Below, in pieces: positions 16,604 to 26,180 of a stretch of 60,085 bases of DNA; positions within the stretch are counted from its first letter, which is position 1; each line of letters begins with the position of its first letter. The notes below the pieces were generated by a model. That model ran no database searches, was not told the origin of the DNA, and saw nothing but the letters and a program-made list of their open reading frames with translations. Position numbers and translations under genes: made by a program. Source of the DNA: Armatimonadota bacterium (GTDB taxonomy: Bacteria; Armatimonadota; Fimbriimonadia; Fimbriimonadales; GBS-DC); contig JAIMAN010000010.1 of NCBI GenBank assembly GCA_023511915.1, positions 1-60,085 of the forward strand, in the 5' to 3' direction.

Positions 16604-17334
16604 GGCTTGACCCCCAGCGGGCGGCTCAGAATCTGCTTCCACGGGCGCGGATACGACTTGGGCGTCGGTCGCTCCTTGCGCAGCAGCCCGATTGCACGCG
16701 AGACGGTTCCCTGCTCGGTCTCGAAGCTGACCGTGCGCAGCTCCAGCGTTGCGCCGAGCCGTTGCGCGGCGGGGGCTGCCGACAGGATCTCGTCGGTCTC
16801 ACCTGCGCTCTTGAGGGCAAGCCCAACGCCCCCGACTTTCAGGAACGGCGTCGTCAGCTCCGTCAGAATCGGCATTTTGGCGACGGCTCGGGCGACAGCG
16901 AGGTCGAACTGCTCGCGGGCGTCGGGATTGTGCGCCCACTCTTCCGCGCGCGCCTGCACGACGGTTGCGGGCAACTCCAGCGCGGCGCAAGCCTCCCGAA
17001 GGAACTGCACCGTCTTGCCGTGCGAATCGAGCAGGGTCAACCGCAGGTCGGGGCGCGCAATTGCCAGAGGAATGCCAGGCAGCCCTGCACCCGTGCCGAT
17101 GTCCAACACCCGCGCACCTTCGGGGGGCGTGTAGACCGCCAGCAGGCACAGCGAGTCCAGTAGGTGTCGCCCGACGGCTTGCTCGGCGGGCACGCGCGTC
17201 AGATTCACCCGCTGGTTCGCCTCGTACAGCAGCGTAAGGTAGCGTAGGAGCATGTCGCGCGTGTGAGAATCCAACCCGACACCCCACGCGGTTGCCTGCT
17301 CCAAAAGCGCCCAATCGCCGATGTTCACGTGCAT
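16600..17334 (-). CDS. rsmG: 16S rRNA (guanine-N7)-methyltransferase RsmG (GidB)
   Basis: 244 aa from ATG 17334. It methylates G527 of 16S rRNA. Motifs: the SAM-binding VLDIGTGAGLPGIPLAIARPDL, LLDSHGKTVQFLREA, the conserved NLTRV in the N-terminal helix, and AVARAVAKMPILTELTTPFLK. rsmG is classically found beside oriC with parA/parB, which supports the adjacent origin. The start is not certain: a TTG at 17343 and a GTG at 17328 are alternatives, with GAGGG just upstream of the latter two. Confidence 0.93.
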   Translation of the reverse strand: MHVNIGDWALLEQATAWGVGLDSHTRDMLLRYLTLLYEANQRVNLTRVPAEQAVGRHLLDSLCLLAVYTPPEGARVLDIGTGAGLPGIPLAIARPDLRLTLLDSHGKTVQFLREACAALELPATVVQARAEEWAHNPDAREQFDLAVARAVAKMPILTELTTPFLKVGGVGLALKSAGETDEILSAAPAAQRLGATLELRTVSFETEQGTVSRAIGLLRKERPTPKSYPRPWKQILSRPLGVKP

Positions 17335-17381
17335 AGCCCTCAAGAATACGAATACGGATACCCATAATACCCTGTGGAGAG

Positions 17382-18227
17382 ATGCCGATTGCTGTGGTGA
17401 TGCAGAGAGAGGTTGAAGCCGCGATTAAAGCACTTCAACCGCTGCCCAGAGCCGTGATGCGACTGGTGGAACTGTTGGAGTCCGAGACGGCGGTACTGGG
17501 TGAGGTCGAGGCGCTTCTCAAGGCGGAGCCTGTGCTGTGCGGCAAGGTGCTGCAGATTGCTAACTCTGCCTATTACGGTCTGCCGCGAGCGGTCTGTTCG
17601 ATCTACCAAGCGCTGATGCTGCTTGGTGTACACGCGGTGCGGGGGATAGTTTTGGGCGTTGCCGCTGCATCTACGCTTCGGGGGAACCGCGTTGTAAGCA
17701 GTGTTGAGCGCGAGTTGTGGCGGCATTCGGTCACGGTCGCGAGCAACGCACAGAGGATTGCACGCGCGTGTCGCTGGGGACAGCGGGTCGCTGAAGATGC
17801 CTACATCGCGGGGTTGCTACACGATATAGGCGCGATGTTCCTTGCTGCGCGCTTTTCAGGGGTCTACCACTCACTGATTCGGGCAGACGAGGACAGACTA
17901 TCCGTCGAGCGCGAGCTGTTCGGCTATGACCACGCCGACATCGGCGCGATGATTGCCGAACACTGGAAACTACCTGAGCGGATTGTGCGCGTGATTGGCG
18001 AACATCACGCACCTTGCTTGCCCGAAGGCGATATACGGCTGCTAACGGCAGCGGTCATGCAAGCCGACCTGTGGGACGCCGAGAAGCGCGGCGCGCCCGT
18101 GTCTACATCTGCCTACCCGCGCGCGGAACTCTCGGAACTCATTCGCGTCGACGATTCTGCCGCCGCCGAAATTCGCCAGAGCGTGGACGAATCGGTGGAC
18201 ACTCTGTGCGACTTGCTGTTGGGGTAG
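17382..18227 (+). CDS. HDOD domain signalling protein
   Basis: 281 aa, a stand-alone HDOD domain (residues about 12-210): LPRAVMRLVELLE, EPVLCGKVLQIANSAYYGLPR, ALMLLGVHAVRGIVLG, AYIAGLLHDIGAMFLA and HADIGAMIAEHWKLPERIVRVIGEHH. HDOD proteins are HD-related, usually non-catalytic modules in motility, twitching or cell-cycle signalling. Here the HD pair (LLHDIG) is retained, so metal binding remains possible. It is divergent from rsmG; CATAAT at 17363-17368 is a candidate -10 close to the start. No receiver domain is attached. Confidence 0.83.
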   Translation: MPIAVVMQREVEAAIKALQPLPRAVMRLVELLESETAVLGEVEALLKAEPVLCGKVLQIANSAYYGLPRAVCSIYQALMLLGVHAVRGIVLGVAAASTLRGNRVVSSVERELWRHSVTVASNAQRIARACRWGQRVAEDAYIAGLLHDIGAMFLAARFSGVYHSLIRADEDRLSVERELFGYDHADIGAMIAEHWKLPERIVRVIGEHHAPCLPEGDIRLLTAAVMQADLWDAEKRGAPVSTSAYPRAELSELIRVDDSAAAEIRQSVDESVDTLCDLLLG

Positions 18228-18231
18228 CCTC

Positions 18232-19200
18232 TCAACCGCCCGCGCCAAAGTTCATTAGCACGAGCAACAGATCCGCATCGTCCACAACGCCGTCGCGGTT
18301 GAGGTCGTAGAAGCAGTACCCAGAGCATGTAGCACCGAACGCCATCAGTATCTGCAGTAGGTCGGCGTCGTCCACGATGCCGTCGCCGTTCACATCGCCC
18401 TCGGGACGCACCTCGAAGTTGAAGTGCAACTGCACGCCGTTGCGGAAGCGCAGCACGATGTTGTCTACCGCCCCAATGAAAGCGCCGTCCCAGCCTGTGC
18501 CTGCGCCGACGCTGACGCCACAGACAACGCTGTCGCCACTGTAGCGCACGCCGACGCGGTTGCCCTCGCGTGGCTGGTAGCCTGCGTCAGATTGCCACAC
18601 GGATAGCGGTTGCGCATCGAAAAAGTTGCCCCCGTTAATTGGGTTCTGCCAGAAGCGACGATCGGACGCCGCAACCTCCTCCGTGACCCAAGTATCTGTA
18701 GGTACAGCCCCACTGAAACCGTTCATCGAGCGTTCGTAGATGAGGTAGCCCAAGTCCCGCAGCCGACCCTGACTGTCCAAGTTCGCGACATAGATACGCA
18801 GCGGGAGGTGGATGTACCCAGCGACGGTGCTTCGGCTGTCGCGATACCAGTCGTAGGAGAGCCACTCTAAGTTGCGTAGGCGACCCCAGTAAGATTGACC
18901 GTCCAGGAATCGGTACTCGATGTCCGACTTGGCAAGTGCAGTTGGCGTATAGAAGTAGACCGAGCCGTTGCCTGAGCGGGTGTAGTCCGTGCGGATGCCG
19001 ACCACGCCGTCACGCTGCACATGCCCGTAGTACCAGTTCCACTGGTGGAAAAACGGGAAGAAGGCGTAGTTCACCCCGCTATGCGTGAACCAGTCGCCAG
19101 GTGCAGCAAACAGCGAGTAGACGCGCGTCTCCGTCTGTGCATGCGACGCGAGCGTCAAAGCCAGCCAGAGAGCCACAATTCGCACAGGCGTTCGGAACAT
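18232..19200 (-). CDS. Secreted protein with C-terminal dockerin-like pair
   Basis: 322 aa with a signal peptide (MFRTPVRIVALWLALTLASHAQ). The central 240 residues, rich in Tyr/Trp/Asn, have no family I recognise; the sequence hints at a beta-sandwich carbohydrate-binding or jelly-roll domain. The C-terminus has two calcium loops, DVNGDGIVDDADLL and DLNRDGVVDDADLL, spaced like a type I dockerin, and ends in NFGAGG. The same ending occurs in the protein at 39572-41185. The start ATG 19200 has GGAGGCAACCC upstream. It is divergent from the GH13 gene, so both may act on extracellular polysaccharide. Confidence 0.75.
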   Translation of the reverse strand: MFRTPVRIVALWLALTLASHAQTETRVYSLFAAPGDWFTHSGVNYAFFPFFHQWNWYYGHVQRDGVVGIRTDYTRSGNGSVYFYTPTALAKSDIEYRFLDGQSYWGRLRNLEWLSYDWYRDSRSTVAGYIHLPLRIYVANLDSQGRLRDLGYLIYERSMNGFSGAVPTDTWVTEEVAASDRRFWQNPINGGNFFDAQPLSVWQSDAGYQPREGNRVGVRYSGDSVVCGVSVGAGTGWDGAFIGAVDNIVLRFRNGVQLHFNFEVRPEGDVNGDGIVDDADLLQILMAFGATCSGYCFYDLNRDGVVDDADLLLVLMNFGAGG

Positions 19201-19218
19201 GGGTTGCCTCCACGCACT

Positions 19219-19243
19219 ATTATAGCCCAATCTGGGTTATAAT
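19219..19243. promoter_or_regulatory. Divergent promoters of the dockerin-like and GH13 genes
   Basis: TATAAT on the minus strand at 19219-19224 serves the dockerin-like gene, giving a leader with a ribosome-binding site. TATAAT on the plus strand at 19238-19243 lies 6 bases before the GH13 ATG at 19250, giving a leaderless transcript. The two hexamers are only 13 bases apart, so RNA polymerase probably cannot occupy both at once. Confidence 0.6.
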
Positions 19244-19249
19244 ATACAC

Positions 19250-22200
19250 ATGCGACGCGGCTGGATGGTTTTGGGACTGCTGCTTTGGGTAGCGACGGCG
19301 TGCGCCCAACTGAACTGGGTCGGCAACACGCGCATTTACGCGACGGGCTTCCACGCCCTGCCCAGCCGACTGGGGATGATCGACCCATGGCAAGTCATCA
19401 CTATCACCACACAGACGAATCCTATTGCAATAGGGCAGTCAGTTCAAGCAATCGTTACCACTGACAATTGGTTGACCACGCGAGAATACGATTTCTCGTT
19501 TGATTTCAATACTGGCGGGAATACGCAGTGGTATCTGGTACTACCGCCCTACCCTGCGGGCACGCATGTGCAGTTTTACATTCGGGCGCGGGGCGCGAAT
19601 AGCGAGGTGCGCTTCGACAACAACGGCGGGTCCAACTACAGCGTGTGGGTACGCTACGCCCCGCGCTACCGCGAGACGCCGATCCTGCAGTGGTTCCAGA
19701 CCGATTACCGCACGATTATGCAACGCCTGCCCGAAGTGGCGACGGCGGGCTATGGCGCGATTTACCTGCCTTCGCCTGTGAAGTCGGGCGGTGGGGGCTT
19801 CAGCACGGGCTACAACCCGTTTGACCCCTTCGATTTGGGCGACCGCTTCCAGAAAGGCACAGTGCGCACGCAGTACGGTACAACGCAGGAGCTGATTGAG
19901 CTGATTCGGCTGGCACACCGTTTTGGGCTTGAGGTCTACTGCGACTTGGTGACCAACCATGCGGACAACCGCGCCAGCACGGCAATCGACCGCTATCCAG
20001 GCGTCATCCCAGAGGACTTCCACATCCGCTCGACAGCCGACCCCAGCAATAGCGAGATAGACTTCAACAACGCGCCGCCGTTCGGCTTCGGCACGCTGAA
20101 CCATGACGTCGTCGGGCTGGCGGACTACGCCCACGAGGACGGCAATAACACGCGCACGGGTGCATTCAACCTGCCCAGCTACGCGCAGTTCAACGCCTTC
20201 GGTAAGCCCGGCTTCGTGCGCCACCCGCTGAACCCCCACTACTACCCGACGGGGCAGCCCTATGCCGAGGATGTTCGCGACTACCTGAAGCGGTGGGGCT
20301 GGTTCCTGACAGAAGTGATAGGCTTCGACGGCTACCGCATCGATGCCGTGCGCCACACGCCGCCAGGCTTCTTCGCGCGGACGCCCCAGCAACCTGGCGG
20401 GACGGTCAGCAACGGCAATCTCTTGCCCTACCTGTTTAGCCTCAAACCGTCCCTGTATGTGTTCGGCGAGGTCTACTCAGGCGATTCCTACGAACTGCGC
20501 GAGTACGCCAAGACGGGGATGAACCTGCTCGACTTCCCGATGAACTTCATGCTGAAAAACCTGTTCAGCGCCAACGGCTTGGGCGATTTGGGCGCGTTGC
20601 TGAGCAATCCGCTGGGCGCAGACCCCGCCACGGGGCTGCCCTACGAGCTGGGCGGGCTGGCGCGCTATTTGAGTGTCGGCTTCGTGCAGAGCCACGATGA
20701 CGGTCCGCCACGCTCGAACAATCTTGCGCATGCGTGGCTGCTGACCCGACCTGGCAGACCGAAGATTTACTACGACGGCAACAACATCGAGCCGAATAAC
20801 TGGAGCCACTTCCCGCGTCCAGGGCGCTACAACGCGCTGGGCAACGGCGACAACAGCCTGCTGCGCCTGCTTGATGTGCGCAAGCGGTTCGCGCGAGGCG
20901 ATTTGGTCAATCGCTGGGTAAGCAGTGATCTCTACATCTATGAGCGCCAAGTAAACGGGCATAGCCTGCTGCTGGTGGGGCTGAACGATCGCGGCGACCT
21001 AACGCCCCTCACGGCGACCGTACAGACCAACTTCCCGTCGGGCACGGTGCTGGTAGACTATTCGGGGCAGCGTCCGCCCGTGACAGTCGGGTCGGATGGG
21101 CGCGTGACGATAACCGTGCCGCCGAACTCCGCGCCTGGCAACGACAATAACGCCTATGGCTATGTGCTGTACGCGCCGCGCACGCCGCAACCTGTGGCAG
21201 GCGAACGACCCGTGCGCCTCTACAACGCGCTGACGGGTGCGGAGTATCCCTTCCAGACGATTAACACGCCTGGCGGAACCTACGCGACAGGGCGCAGCTT
21301 CGAGGCAGCGACCGTAACGGGCGACCTACTCACGGTTCGAGTGCGCACTGATGCCACGGGCGTGCGTGCCTTCGCGAAATTCAATAGCGGCATCGCGATG
21401 GGCAACTTGCAGCCGTTGACGAACACTCCCGAAGGGCTAACGGACGGCTTCATCCCCATGACGCGCCTTGCAGACGGAAACTTCTCCCTGAGCCGTGTAG
21501 ATCTCTCGCACCTGCCGCAGGGACTGCACTTGGTGCAGATTCGCGTGTTTGCGGATACGGGGGCGCGTCCAGGGCTGTTCACCGACTTTTACGCCTTCTT
21601 CTACCTCCGCCGCCCCGAGCCGCGAATCGCTGTGGACGGCGACCTCAGCGACTTAGGAACGCCAATTGCCGTGCAGACCCGCACGCCGAGTTCCAACCTG
21701 AACCGCCTCGATGCGCTTTATGTGCGCAACGACCACAGGAACCTCTATATCGGACTTGCGGGGCGCGTGGACACAGCGGAGAACCTGCTGAACGGGGTGG
21801 TGGTCTACCTCGATGCGAACTACGGGCTTGGCACGGGGCTGACGCAGCTTAATCAACTGGGCGACGACAGCGGTCCTGCTGCGCGCCTAATCTCGAATCG
21901 CAAGCTGACGCCGCCTGCGGGCTTCGGCGCGGAGTTCGCAGTGGGCGTCTTTCGGCACAAGGGCTTGCATTCCGCGCCGGAATCTAACTTTGTGGGCGAC
22001 GCGCTGCTGCCTCCCCCCGTAGGGGCGGAGGCGGGCGTGTACCGCCTGGAGGCGAATCGGCTGAACTGGCTGGAGGGCGTCGCTGCTCGAATTGTGTGGC
22101 GACCTCGCAATACGCCGACTGACCCGCCGACGGGGTTGGAAATCGCCATTCCGCTGGAGACGCTGTTTGCAGGACGCAAGGCGAGCCGCCCAATCGGGCT

Positions 22201-22732
22201 GTTCGCTGCGCTGCTGACAACGGGTGAGACAGGCGCGATTCTGTCGGCGTATGATTCGCGGCGTGGGACGCTTGGCGCGCGCCCGCCGACCAACAGCTTC
22301 GTCACGAACCAGTTCCTGCCGCCGCAGCCGAATATCGTGAACAATCCAGGCACGACGGCAGTGGCGTTGCAGACCGTCGCGACCTACACGCTGCAGGAGA
22401 TGTCCGTGCTCTCGGCAGGGTATCGTCTGCACCTGGAGCCGATGCGCTTTGACCCGCGCGTGAACGCCTATCGTCTGCGCGGGCGCATCGTGAACATCAG
22501 CGGGCAGACCATCGGGGGACCTGTAGCGCTTGTGGCGTCGCTTCCTGAGGGTGTGGAGTGGCTGAACCGCACGGGCGAGAGTATTCTGCAGCAGGGCGTC
22601 GCTTACCAGATTCTCACGGAGAGCGACCTGCCCTCTGGCGGCGTGCTGACTTTCGAGGTGCGGTTGCGCTCCGCAAAGCCGTTGGTGCGCCCGCCGAAGT
22701 TGGAAGTGCGGGCAGGTGTGGGCGCAATTTAG
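19250..22732 (+). CDS. Secreted GH13 (alpha-amylase family) glycoside hydrolase
   Basis: 1160 aa with signal peptide (WMVLGLLLWVATACA). An N-terminal beta domain (about 35-135) resembles a starch-binding module. The GH13 barrel follows, with region I DLVTNHADN (about 230), region II GYRIDAVRH (nucleophile Asp about 364), region III FGEVYSGD (acid/base Glu about 406) and region IV FVQSHDDG (about 481). After a C-terminal beta domain comes a DOMON/CBM9-like module (IAVDGDLSDLG near 790) and a long region of unknown function. It should cleave alpha-glucans such as starch or pullulan outside the cell. The final residues are not dockerin-like. Leaderless promoter. Confidence 0.88.
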   Translation: MRRGWMVLGLLLWVATACAQLNWVGNTRIYATGFHALPSRLGMIDPWQVITITTQTNPIAIGQSVQAIVTTDNWLTTREYDFSFDFNTGGNTQWYLVLPPYPAGTHVQFYIRARGANSEVRFDNNGGSNYSVWVRYAPRYRETPILQWFQTDYRTIMQRLPEVATAGYGAIYLPSPVKSGGGGFSTGYNPFDPFDLGDRFQKGTVRTQYGTTQELIELIRLAHRFGLEVYCDLVTNHADNRASTAIDRYPGVIPEDFHIRSTADPSNSEIDFNNAPPFGFGTLNHDVVGLADYAHEDGNNTRTGAFNLPSYAQFNAFGKPGFVRHPLNPHYYPTGQPYAEDVRDYLKRWGWFLTEVIGFDGYRIDAVRHTPPGFFARTPQQPGGTVSNGNLLPYLFSLKPSLYVFGEVYSGDSYELREYAKTGMNLLDFPMNFMLKNLFSANGLGDLGALLSNPLGADPATGLPYELGGLARYLSVGFVQSHDDGPPRSNNLAHAWLLTRPGRPKIYYDGNNIEPNNWSHFPRPGRYNALGNGDNSLLRLLDVRKRFARGDLVNRWVSSDLYIYERQVNGHSLLLVGLNDRGDLTPLTATVQTNFPSGTVLVDYSGQRPPVTVGSDGRVTITVPPNSAPGNDNNAYGYVLYAPRTPQPVAGERPVRLYNALTGAEYPFQTINTPGGTYATGRSFEAATVTGDLLTVRVRTDATGVRAFAKFNSGIAMGNLQPLTNTPEGLTDGFIPMTRLADGNFSLSRVDLSHLPQGLHLVQIRVFADTGARPGLFTDFYAFFYLRRPEPRIAVDGDLSDLGTPIAVQTRTPSSNLNRLDALYVRNDHRNLYIGLAGRVDTAENLLNGVVVYLDANYGLGTGLTQLNQLGDDSGPAARLISNRKLTPPAGFGAEFAVGVFRHKGLHSAPESNFVGDALLPPPVGAEAGVYRLEANRLNWLEGVAARIVWRPRNTPTDPPTGLEIAIPLETLFAGRKASRPIGLFAALLTTGETGAILSAYDSRRGTLGARPPTNSFVTNQFLPPQPNIVNNPGTTAVALQTVATYTLQEMSVLSAGYRLHLEPMRFDPRVNAYRLRGRIVNISGQTIGGPVALVASLPEGVEWLNRTGESILQQGVAYQILTESDLPSGGVLTFEVRLRSAKPLVRPPKLEVRAGVGAI

Positions 22733-24102
22733 TCGCTGTTGGGGGGTAGTTGCACGCGCTGGAGGGCGGGATTCTCAGCGGGCGCGCGCCCGACCTTCGC
22801 CAGCGGGACCCAGCGCCCCTCGACGCACACGCGCACAACATCGGCGGTGAAGTCGGTGTTGGTACCCTCGACCGTGCTGTTGCTGAGGAACGACGAGCCG
22901 ACGCCGTATACATCGACGGGCGCGCCCGCCTCCTCGAACTGGCGGATGCGCGTTTCGTTGAACCCGCCCGTCGCGACAATCTGAATAGCGCGGCAGTAGG
23001 CTTGGGCGCGCTCGCGCCAGTGCGGGGGCAACTGCCACTCTTGCCAAGCTGTATCCAGTCCCTCACGGAGTTTGAAGATGAGGCGTGGGTTCACGCCGTA
23101 AAGTTCGGCGGCGTTCGGCTCGTGCTGTAGGCTCTTATCCGTGAGGTTCGCGCTGGTGTCGGGGCGCACGCCGTGCAGGATGTACCGCTGCGCGGTCTCC
23201 GTGTCGCCGCGCTCGTGTGCCGCGCGGTGTCGCTCGAAGAAAGCCCTCGCGACCGCACGCGCTGTGCCCACACAGTCGTTGTCGAAGTCCACCAAAGCGA
23301 CGCGACGCACTTCGGGTGGCATGATTCGCGCGAACTGCAGCATTAGCTCGACGGTGTCGCCCAGAAAGGCGGCGATTAGCGCGTGCGCTGTCGTGCCGCC
23401 AGCTGTACCTCCCCACAGGCGTGTTTGGGCAGGCGTAGAGACGATGGCAGGGGTGTTGGAATGGTGGTCTAAGTTGTAGCGTTGCACGCCGACATAGTGG
23501 GCATACCCATCGTACATCTGGGTTTGGGGCAGGTCGAAGCGTGCGGGGAAAAACAGCACGGGCTTGCCGCGCGCTGCCTGCAAAATGCGGTAGGTATTCG
23601 TGGCAACACGGCTCATGCGCGTCAGCACGCCCAGCAGTGGGGTCTCCAGCAGAGCGAAATCGCGATACCTGCCGCGCACTTTCAATACAGGGACGCCCTG
23701 CGACGGGTCGCCGTCGTAGGGGGCAAGGAACCCGTCATGGACGGCTTCCACCTCCAGCAGGTGCGCCGTGTTGACGAACCGCTCGCCCTCGAAGTAGCCT
23801 GTCGCGTGCTGCAAAATAGCCAGCGCAGTGTCGATTCCTGCTACAACAGTGAACGGCTTGCGTCGCGCGAAAAACTGCATCTCGACGCGCATGTCGCCGA
23901 TGGGTTCAGGCGGTTGGGGGTCTAAGCCTTGTTGTGTCAGTCGCGGCGAATACCCTGCAAACCGATAGCCTTCCTGCGCGAGTTGTTGCAGGATCCGAAC
24001 GCCGTTCCAGAAATAGCGATCGGAGTAGTCGCCGTTGCGGATGCCTTGCCAGTCCAGTTGCCAGCGCGCGGGTTCGATGCGTGAGTGATTCCAGACAGCC
24101 AC
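22729..24102 (-). CDS. pncB: Nicotinate phosphoribosyltransferase
   Basis: 457 aa. It converts nicotinate and PRPP to nicotinate mononucleotide in NAD salvage. Family features are NGDYSDRYFWNGVRIL at the N-terminus, ETPLLGVLTRMSRVATNTYR, NLDHHSNTPAIVSTPAQT, GGTTAHALIAAF and IVATGGFNETRI. The product would feed nadD at 44991. A GTG start at 24102 is supported by TACACT 7 bases upstream, a leaderless arrangement. It ends 4 bases inside the convergent GH13 gene end (22729-22732). The gene symbol is by function; the long variant may also be annotated as NAPRT. Confidence 0.88.
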   Translation of the reverse strand: MAVWNHSRIEPARWQLDWQGIRNGDYSDRYFWNGVRILQQLAQEGYRFAGYSPRLTQQGLDPQPPEPIGDMRVEMQFFARRKPFTVVAGIDTALAILQHATGYFEGERFVNTAHLLEVEAVHDGFLAPYDGDPSQGVPVLKVRGRYRDFALLETPLLGVLTRMSRVATNTYRILQAARGKPVLFFPARFDLPQTQMYDGYAHYVGVQRYNLDHHSNTPAIVSTPAQTRLWGGTAGGTTAHALIAAFLGDTVELMLQFARIMPPEVRRVALVDFDNDCVGTARAVARAFFERHRAAHERGDTETAQRYILHGVRPDTSANLTDKSLQHEPNAAELYGVNPRLIFKLREGLDTAWQEWQLPPHWRERAQAYCRAIQIVATGGFNETRIRQFEEAGAPVDVYGVGSSFLSNSTVEGTNTDFTADVVRVCVEGRWVPLAKVGRAPAENPALQRVQLPPNSD

Positions 24103-24109
24103 CGCCCAA

Positions 24110-24115
24110 AGTGTA
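24110..24115 (-). promoter_or_regulatory. -10 element of nicotinate phosphoribosyltransferase gene
   Basis: TACACT on the minus strand, preceded by GGG, 7 bases before the GTG start at 24102. It lies 6 bases before the end of... the neighbouring glmM stop (24121-24123), so the promoter sits in the gap between the two genes. Confidence 0.5.
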
Positions 24116-24120
24116 CCCGA

Positions 24121-25485
24121 TTAGCTGAGTGCGCGCCGTACAGCCTCGACCACAGGCGTCAAGGCGGCGTCTACCAGTTCGGGCGTCTCCGCTTCCACCA
24201 TCACGCGGATGAGGTTCTCCGTGCCCGACGCGCGGACACTCAAACGCCCGCGTGCGCCCAGTAGCCGTTCTGCCTCTTGGATCTGCGCCTGTATCTCGGA
24301 GTGTGATTGCCAGCCGTACTTATCGCGCACGGGGACGGAGACCAGTTTCTGCGGGTACGGCTCGAAGGGATGCGCAATCTCCGAGAAGGGCTTCTGATGA
24401 TGTAGCCAGACGGCAAGCGTCTCCAGCATGGTAATCAGTCCGTCGCCAGTGGTGGCGCGCTCGCTGAAGATGATGTGCCCCGATTGTTCGCCGCCGATGA
24501 GTGCGCCTGTGGCGCGCATCGCTTCGGCAACATAGCGGTCGCCGACCTTCGTGCGGTGCAGTTGGATGCCCTCCGCCTCCAACCGCTTCTGCATGCCCAG
24601 ATTGCTCATCTCGGTGGCGACGACAAGAGGCGGGTTGAGGGTGTTCTGCTGATGGCGGGTGAGTGCCCAGAGGGTCATAACGGCGTCGCCGTCCACGATG
24701 TCGCCGCGTTCATCGCAGAAGAGGGCACGATCCGCGTCGCCATCAAAGGCGATTCCGATGTCGGCGTTCGTCTCCAGCATTGCGCGCTGTAGGTTTTCTA
24801 AATGCGTCGAGCCACAGTGGAGGTTGATATTGTCGCCGTCGGGTTCACCTGCGTAGAGGCTGACCTTCGCGCCGAGTTCGTGTAGCACGACGGGGGCGTA
24901 TTGGCTCGCCGCACCGTTGGCGCAATCGACGGCGACATGCACCCCGCGCAGCGGTTCACGCTCACCCGTTTGCTCGCGCATAAGGTGCAGCAGATACAGC
25001 AGGTACTGCTCGCTCTCGCGCTCGTCATAGTCCCAGAAGCCGATTTTGTCGGCGGGCGGATAGGGAAACGGCTCAGGCGTTTCGGCTAGTCTTGCTTCGA
25101 TTTGCGCCTCGTACTCGTCGGGGAACTTGTAGCCGTCGCCGCCGATGAGTTTGATGCCGTTGTCGCGGGCAGGGTTGTGCGAGGCGGAGATGACGATGCC
25201 CAGGTCGTAGTGCCCCTCGCGTGCGAGGTAGGCGATGGCAGGAGTCGGTACAACTCCCGCTGAGGTGGCGTTCACGCCCATCGAGGTGATCCCGCTCACG
25301 AGGGCAGTTTCCAGCATCGCGCCACTGCGGCGGGTATCGCGCCCGATTAGCACGCGCGGGGAGTGGTGAGGCGTGGTCTCCAGTAATTGTTGGGCGATTG
25401 CGCGCCCCAGTCGCAGCGCGAACTCAGGCGTCAGCAGGTCGTTCGCGACCCCGCGCACCCCATCCGTTCCGAAATAGCGTCTCAT
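24121..25485 (-). CDS. glmM: Phosphoglucosamine mutase
   Basis: 454 aa. It interconverts glucosamine-6-phosphate and glucosamine-1-phosphate for peptidoglycan and lipopolysaccharide precursors. Visible: RYFGTDGVRGVAN at the N-terminus, the phosphoserine loop GIVISASHNPARDNGIK, metal-binding AFDGDADRALF, GGEQSGHIIF and the C-terminal phosphate loop VRASGTENLIRVMVE. The start ATG at 25485 overlaps the grpE stop (ATGA at 25482-25485), so glmM is coupled to grpE, an unusual partner. Confidence 0.95.
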   Translation of the reverse strand: MRRYFGTDGVRGVANDLLTPEFALRLGRAIAQQLLETTPHHSPRVLIGRDTRRSGAMLETALVSGITSMGVNATSAGVVPTPAIAYLAREGHYDLGIVISASHNPARDNGIKLIGGDGYKFPDEYEAQIEARLAETPEPFPYPPADKIGFWDYDERESEQYLLYLLHLMREQTGEREPLRGVHVAVDCANGAASQYAPVVLHELGAKVSLYAGEPDGDNINLHCGSTHLENLQRAMLETNADIGIAFDGDADRALFCDERGDIVDGDAVMTLWALTRHQQNTLNPPLVVATEMSNLGMQKRLEAEGIQLHRTKVGDRYVAEAMRATGALIGGEQSGHIIFSERATTGDGLITMLETLAVWLHHQKPFSEIAHPFEPYPQKLVSVPVRDKYGWQSHSEIQAQIQEAERLLGARGRLSVRASGTENLIRVMVEAETPELVDAALTPVVEAVRRALS

Positions 25486-26057
25486 GCCTGCACATCCAGT
25501 CCTTGAGTGGTCGGTTCTGAGGGGCGTTTCGCGACGATAACGCGACTGGGTCGCAAGATGCGCTCGCCCATGCAATAGCCGCGCTCGACCTCGTCGATGA
25601 CGACCCCGTCTTCGTAGTCGTTGGTCTCCACGCGCTGAATCGCCTCGTGCAGGTTAGGGTCGAACGGCTGCCCGATGGCGACGATGGGGTGAATGTCGTA
25701 GCGGGCAAGCACCGCTTTGATTTGCCGCTCGGTCATGCGCACGCCCTCAATCAGCGGCTCCAGTTCGCGTGTGGCTTCTGCCGCCTGCAACGCGCGCTCG
25801 AAGTTATCCAAGATGGGCAGCAGTTCGGTCATCAATGACTCGAGCAGCAGTCCGCGCTGGCGTTCCATCTCCTCGTGCTGACGGCGGCGGTAGTTTTGGA
25901 AGTCCGCCAGCGTGCGCAGGTAGAGATTCTTCTGCTCCTCGTAAGCCTGCTCCAATTCTGCGATGCGCGCTTGCAGCGGCTCTGCATCTGGCGCGTGAGT
26001 CTCCGATGTCTGCTCCTGCTCCATAGGCGTCTCGCGATCCGTCATGGCTCGTTCCAT
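25482..26057 (-). CDS. grpE: Nucleotide exchange factor GrpE
   Basis: 191 aa. It promotes ADP release from DnaK. It has the N-terminal coiled coil (RIAELEQAYEEQKNLYLRTLADFQNYRRRQHEE) and the C-terminal beta domain (GQPFDPNLHEAIQRVETNDYEDGVVIDEVERGYCMGERILRPSRVIVA). The acidic N-terminus is typical. ATG 26057 is preferred because GGAGGTGAT lies just upstream; ATG 26063 is an alternative. dnaK and dnaJ are not adjacent. A TATACT (26120-26125, preceded by GGG) is a likely -10. No CIRCE operator is visible. Confidence 0.95.
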   Translation of the reverse strand: MERAMTDRETPMEQEQTSETHAPDAEPLQARIAELEQAYEEQKNLYLRTLADFQNYRRRQHEEMERQRGLLLESLMTELLPILDNFERALQAAEATRELEPLIEGVRMTERQIKAVLARYDIHPIVAIGQPFDPNLHEAIQRVETNDYEDGVVIDEVERGYCMGERILRPSRVIVAKRPSEPTTQGLDVQA

Positions 26058-26180
26058 AGGCATCACCTCCACGATATGCCATACCACGAGTGAGGCGATG
26101 TCTGTTTTCCTCGGTGAAGTATACCCAAAGTGTGGGCGCAACTGGCAGGAGATGTTCAGTGAGGCGCGAAACACTCTCTT

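Noticed and set aside
17344-17361. Hexamer series GAATAC GAATAC GGATAC upstream of rsmG
   Set aside because: Only three imperfect units; too short to call an array or to assign a role.
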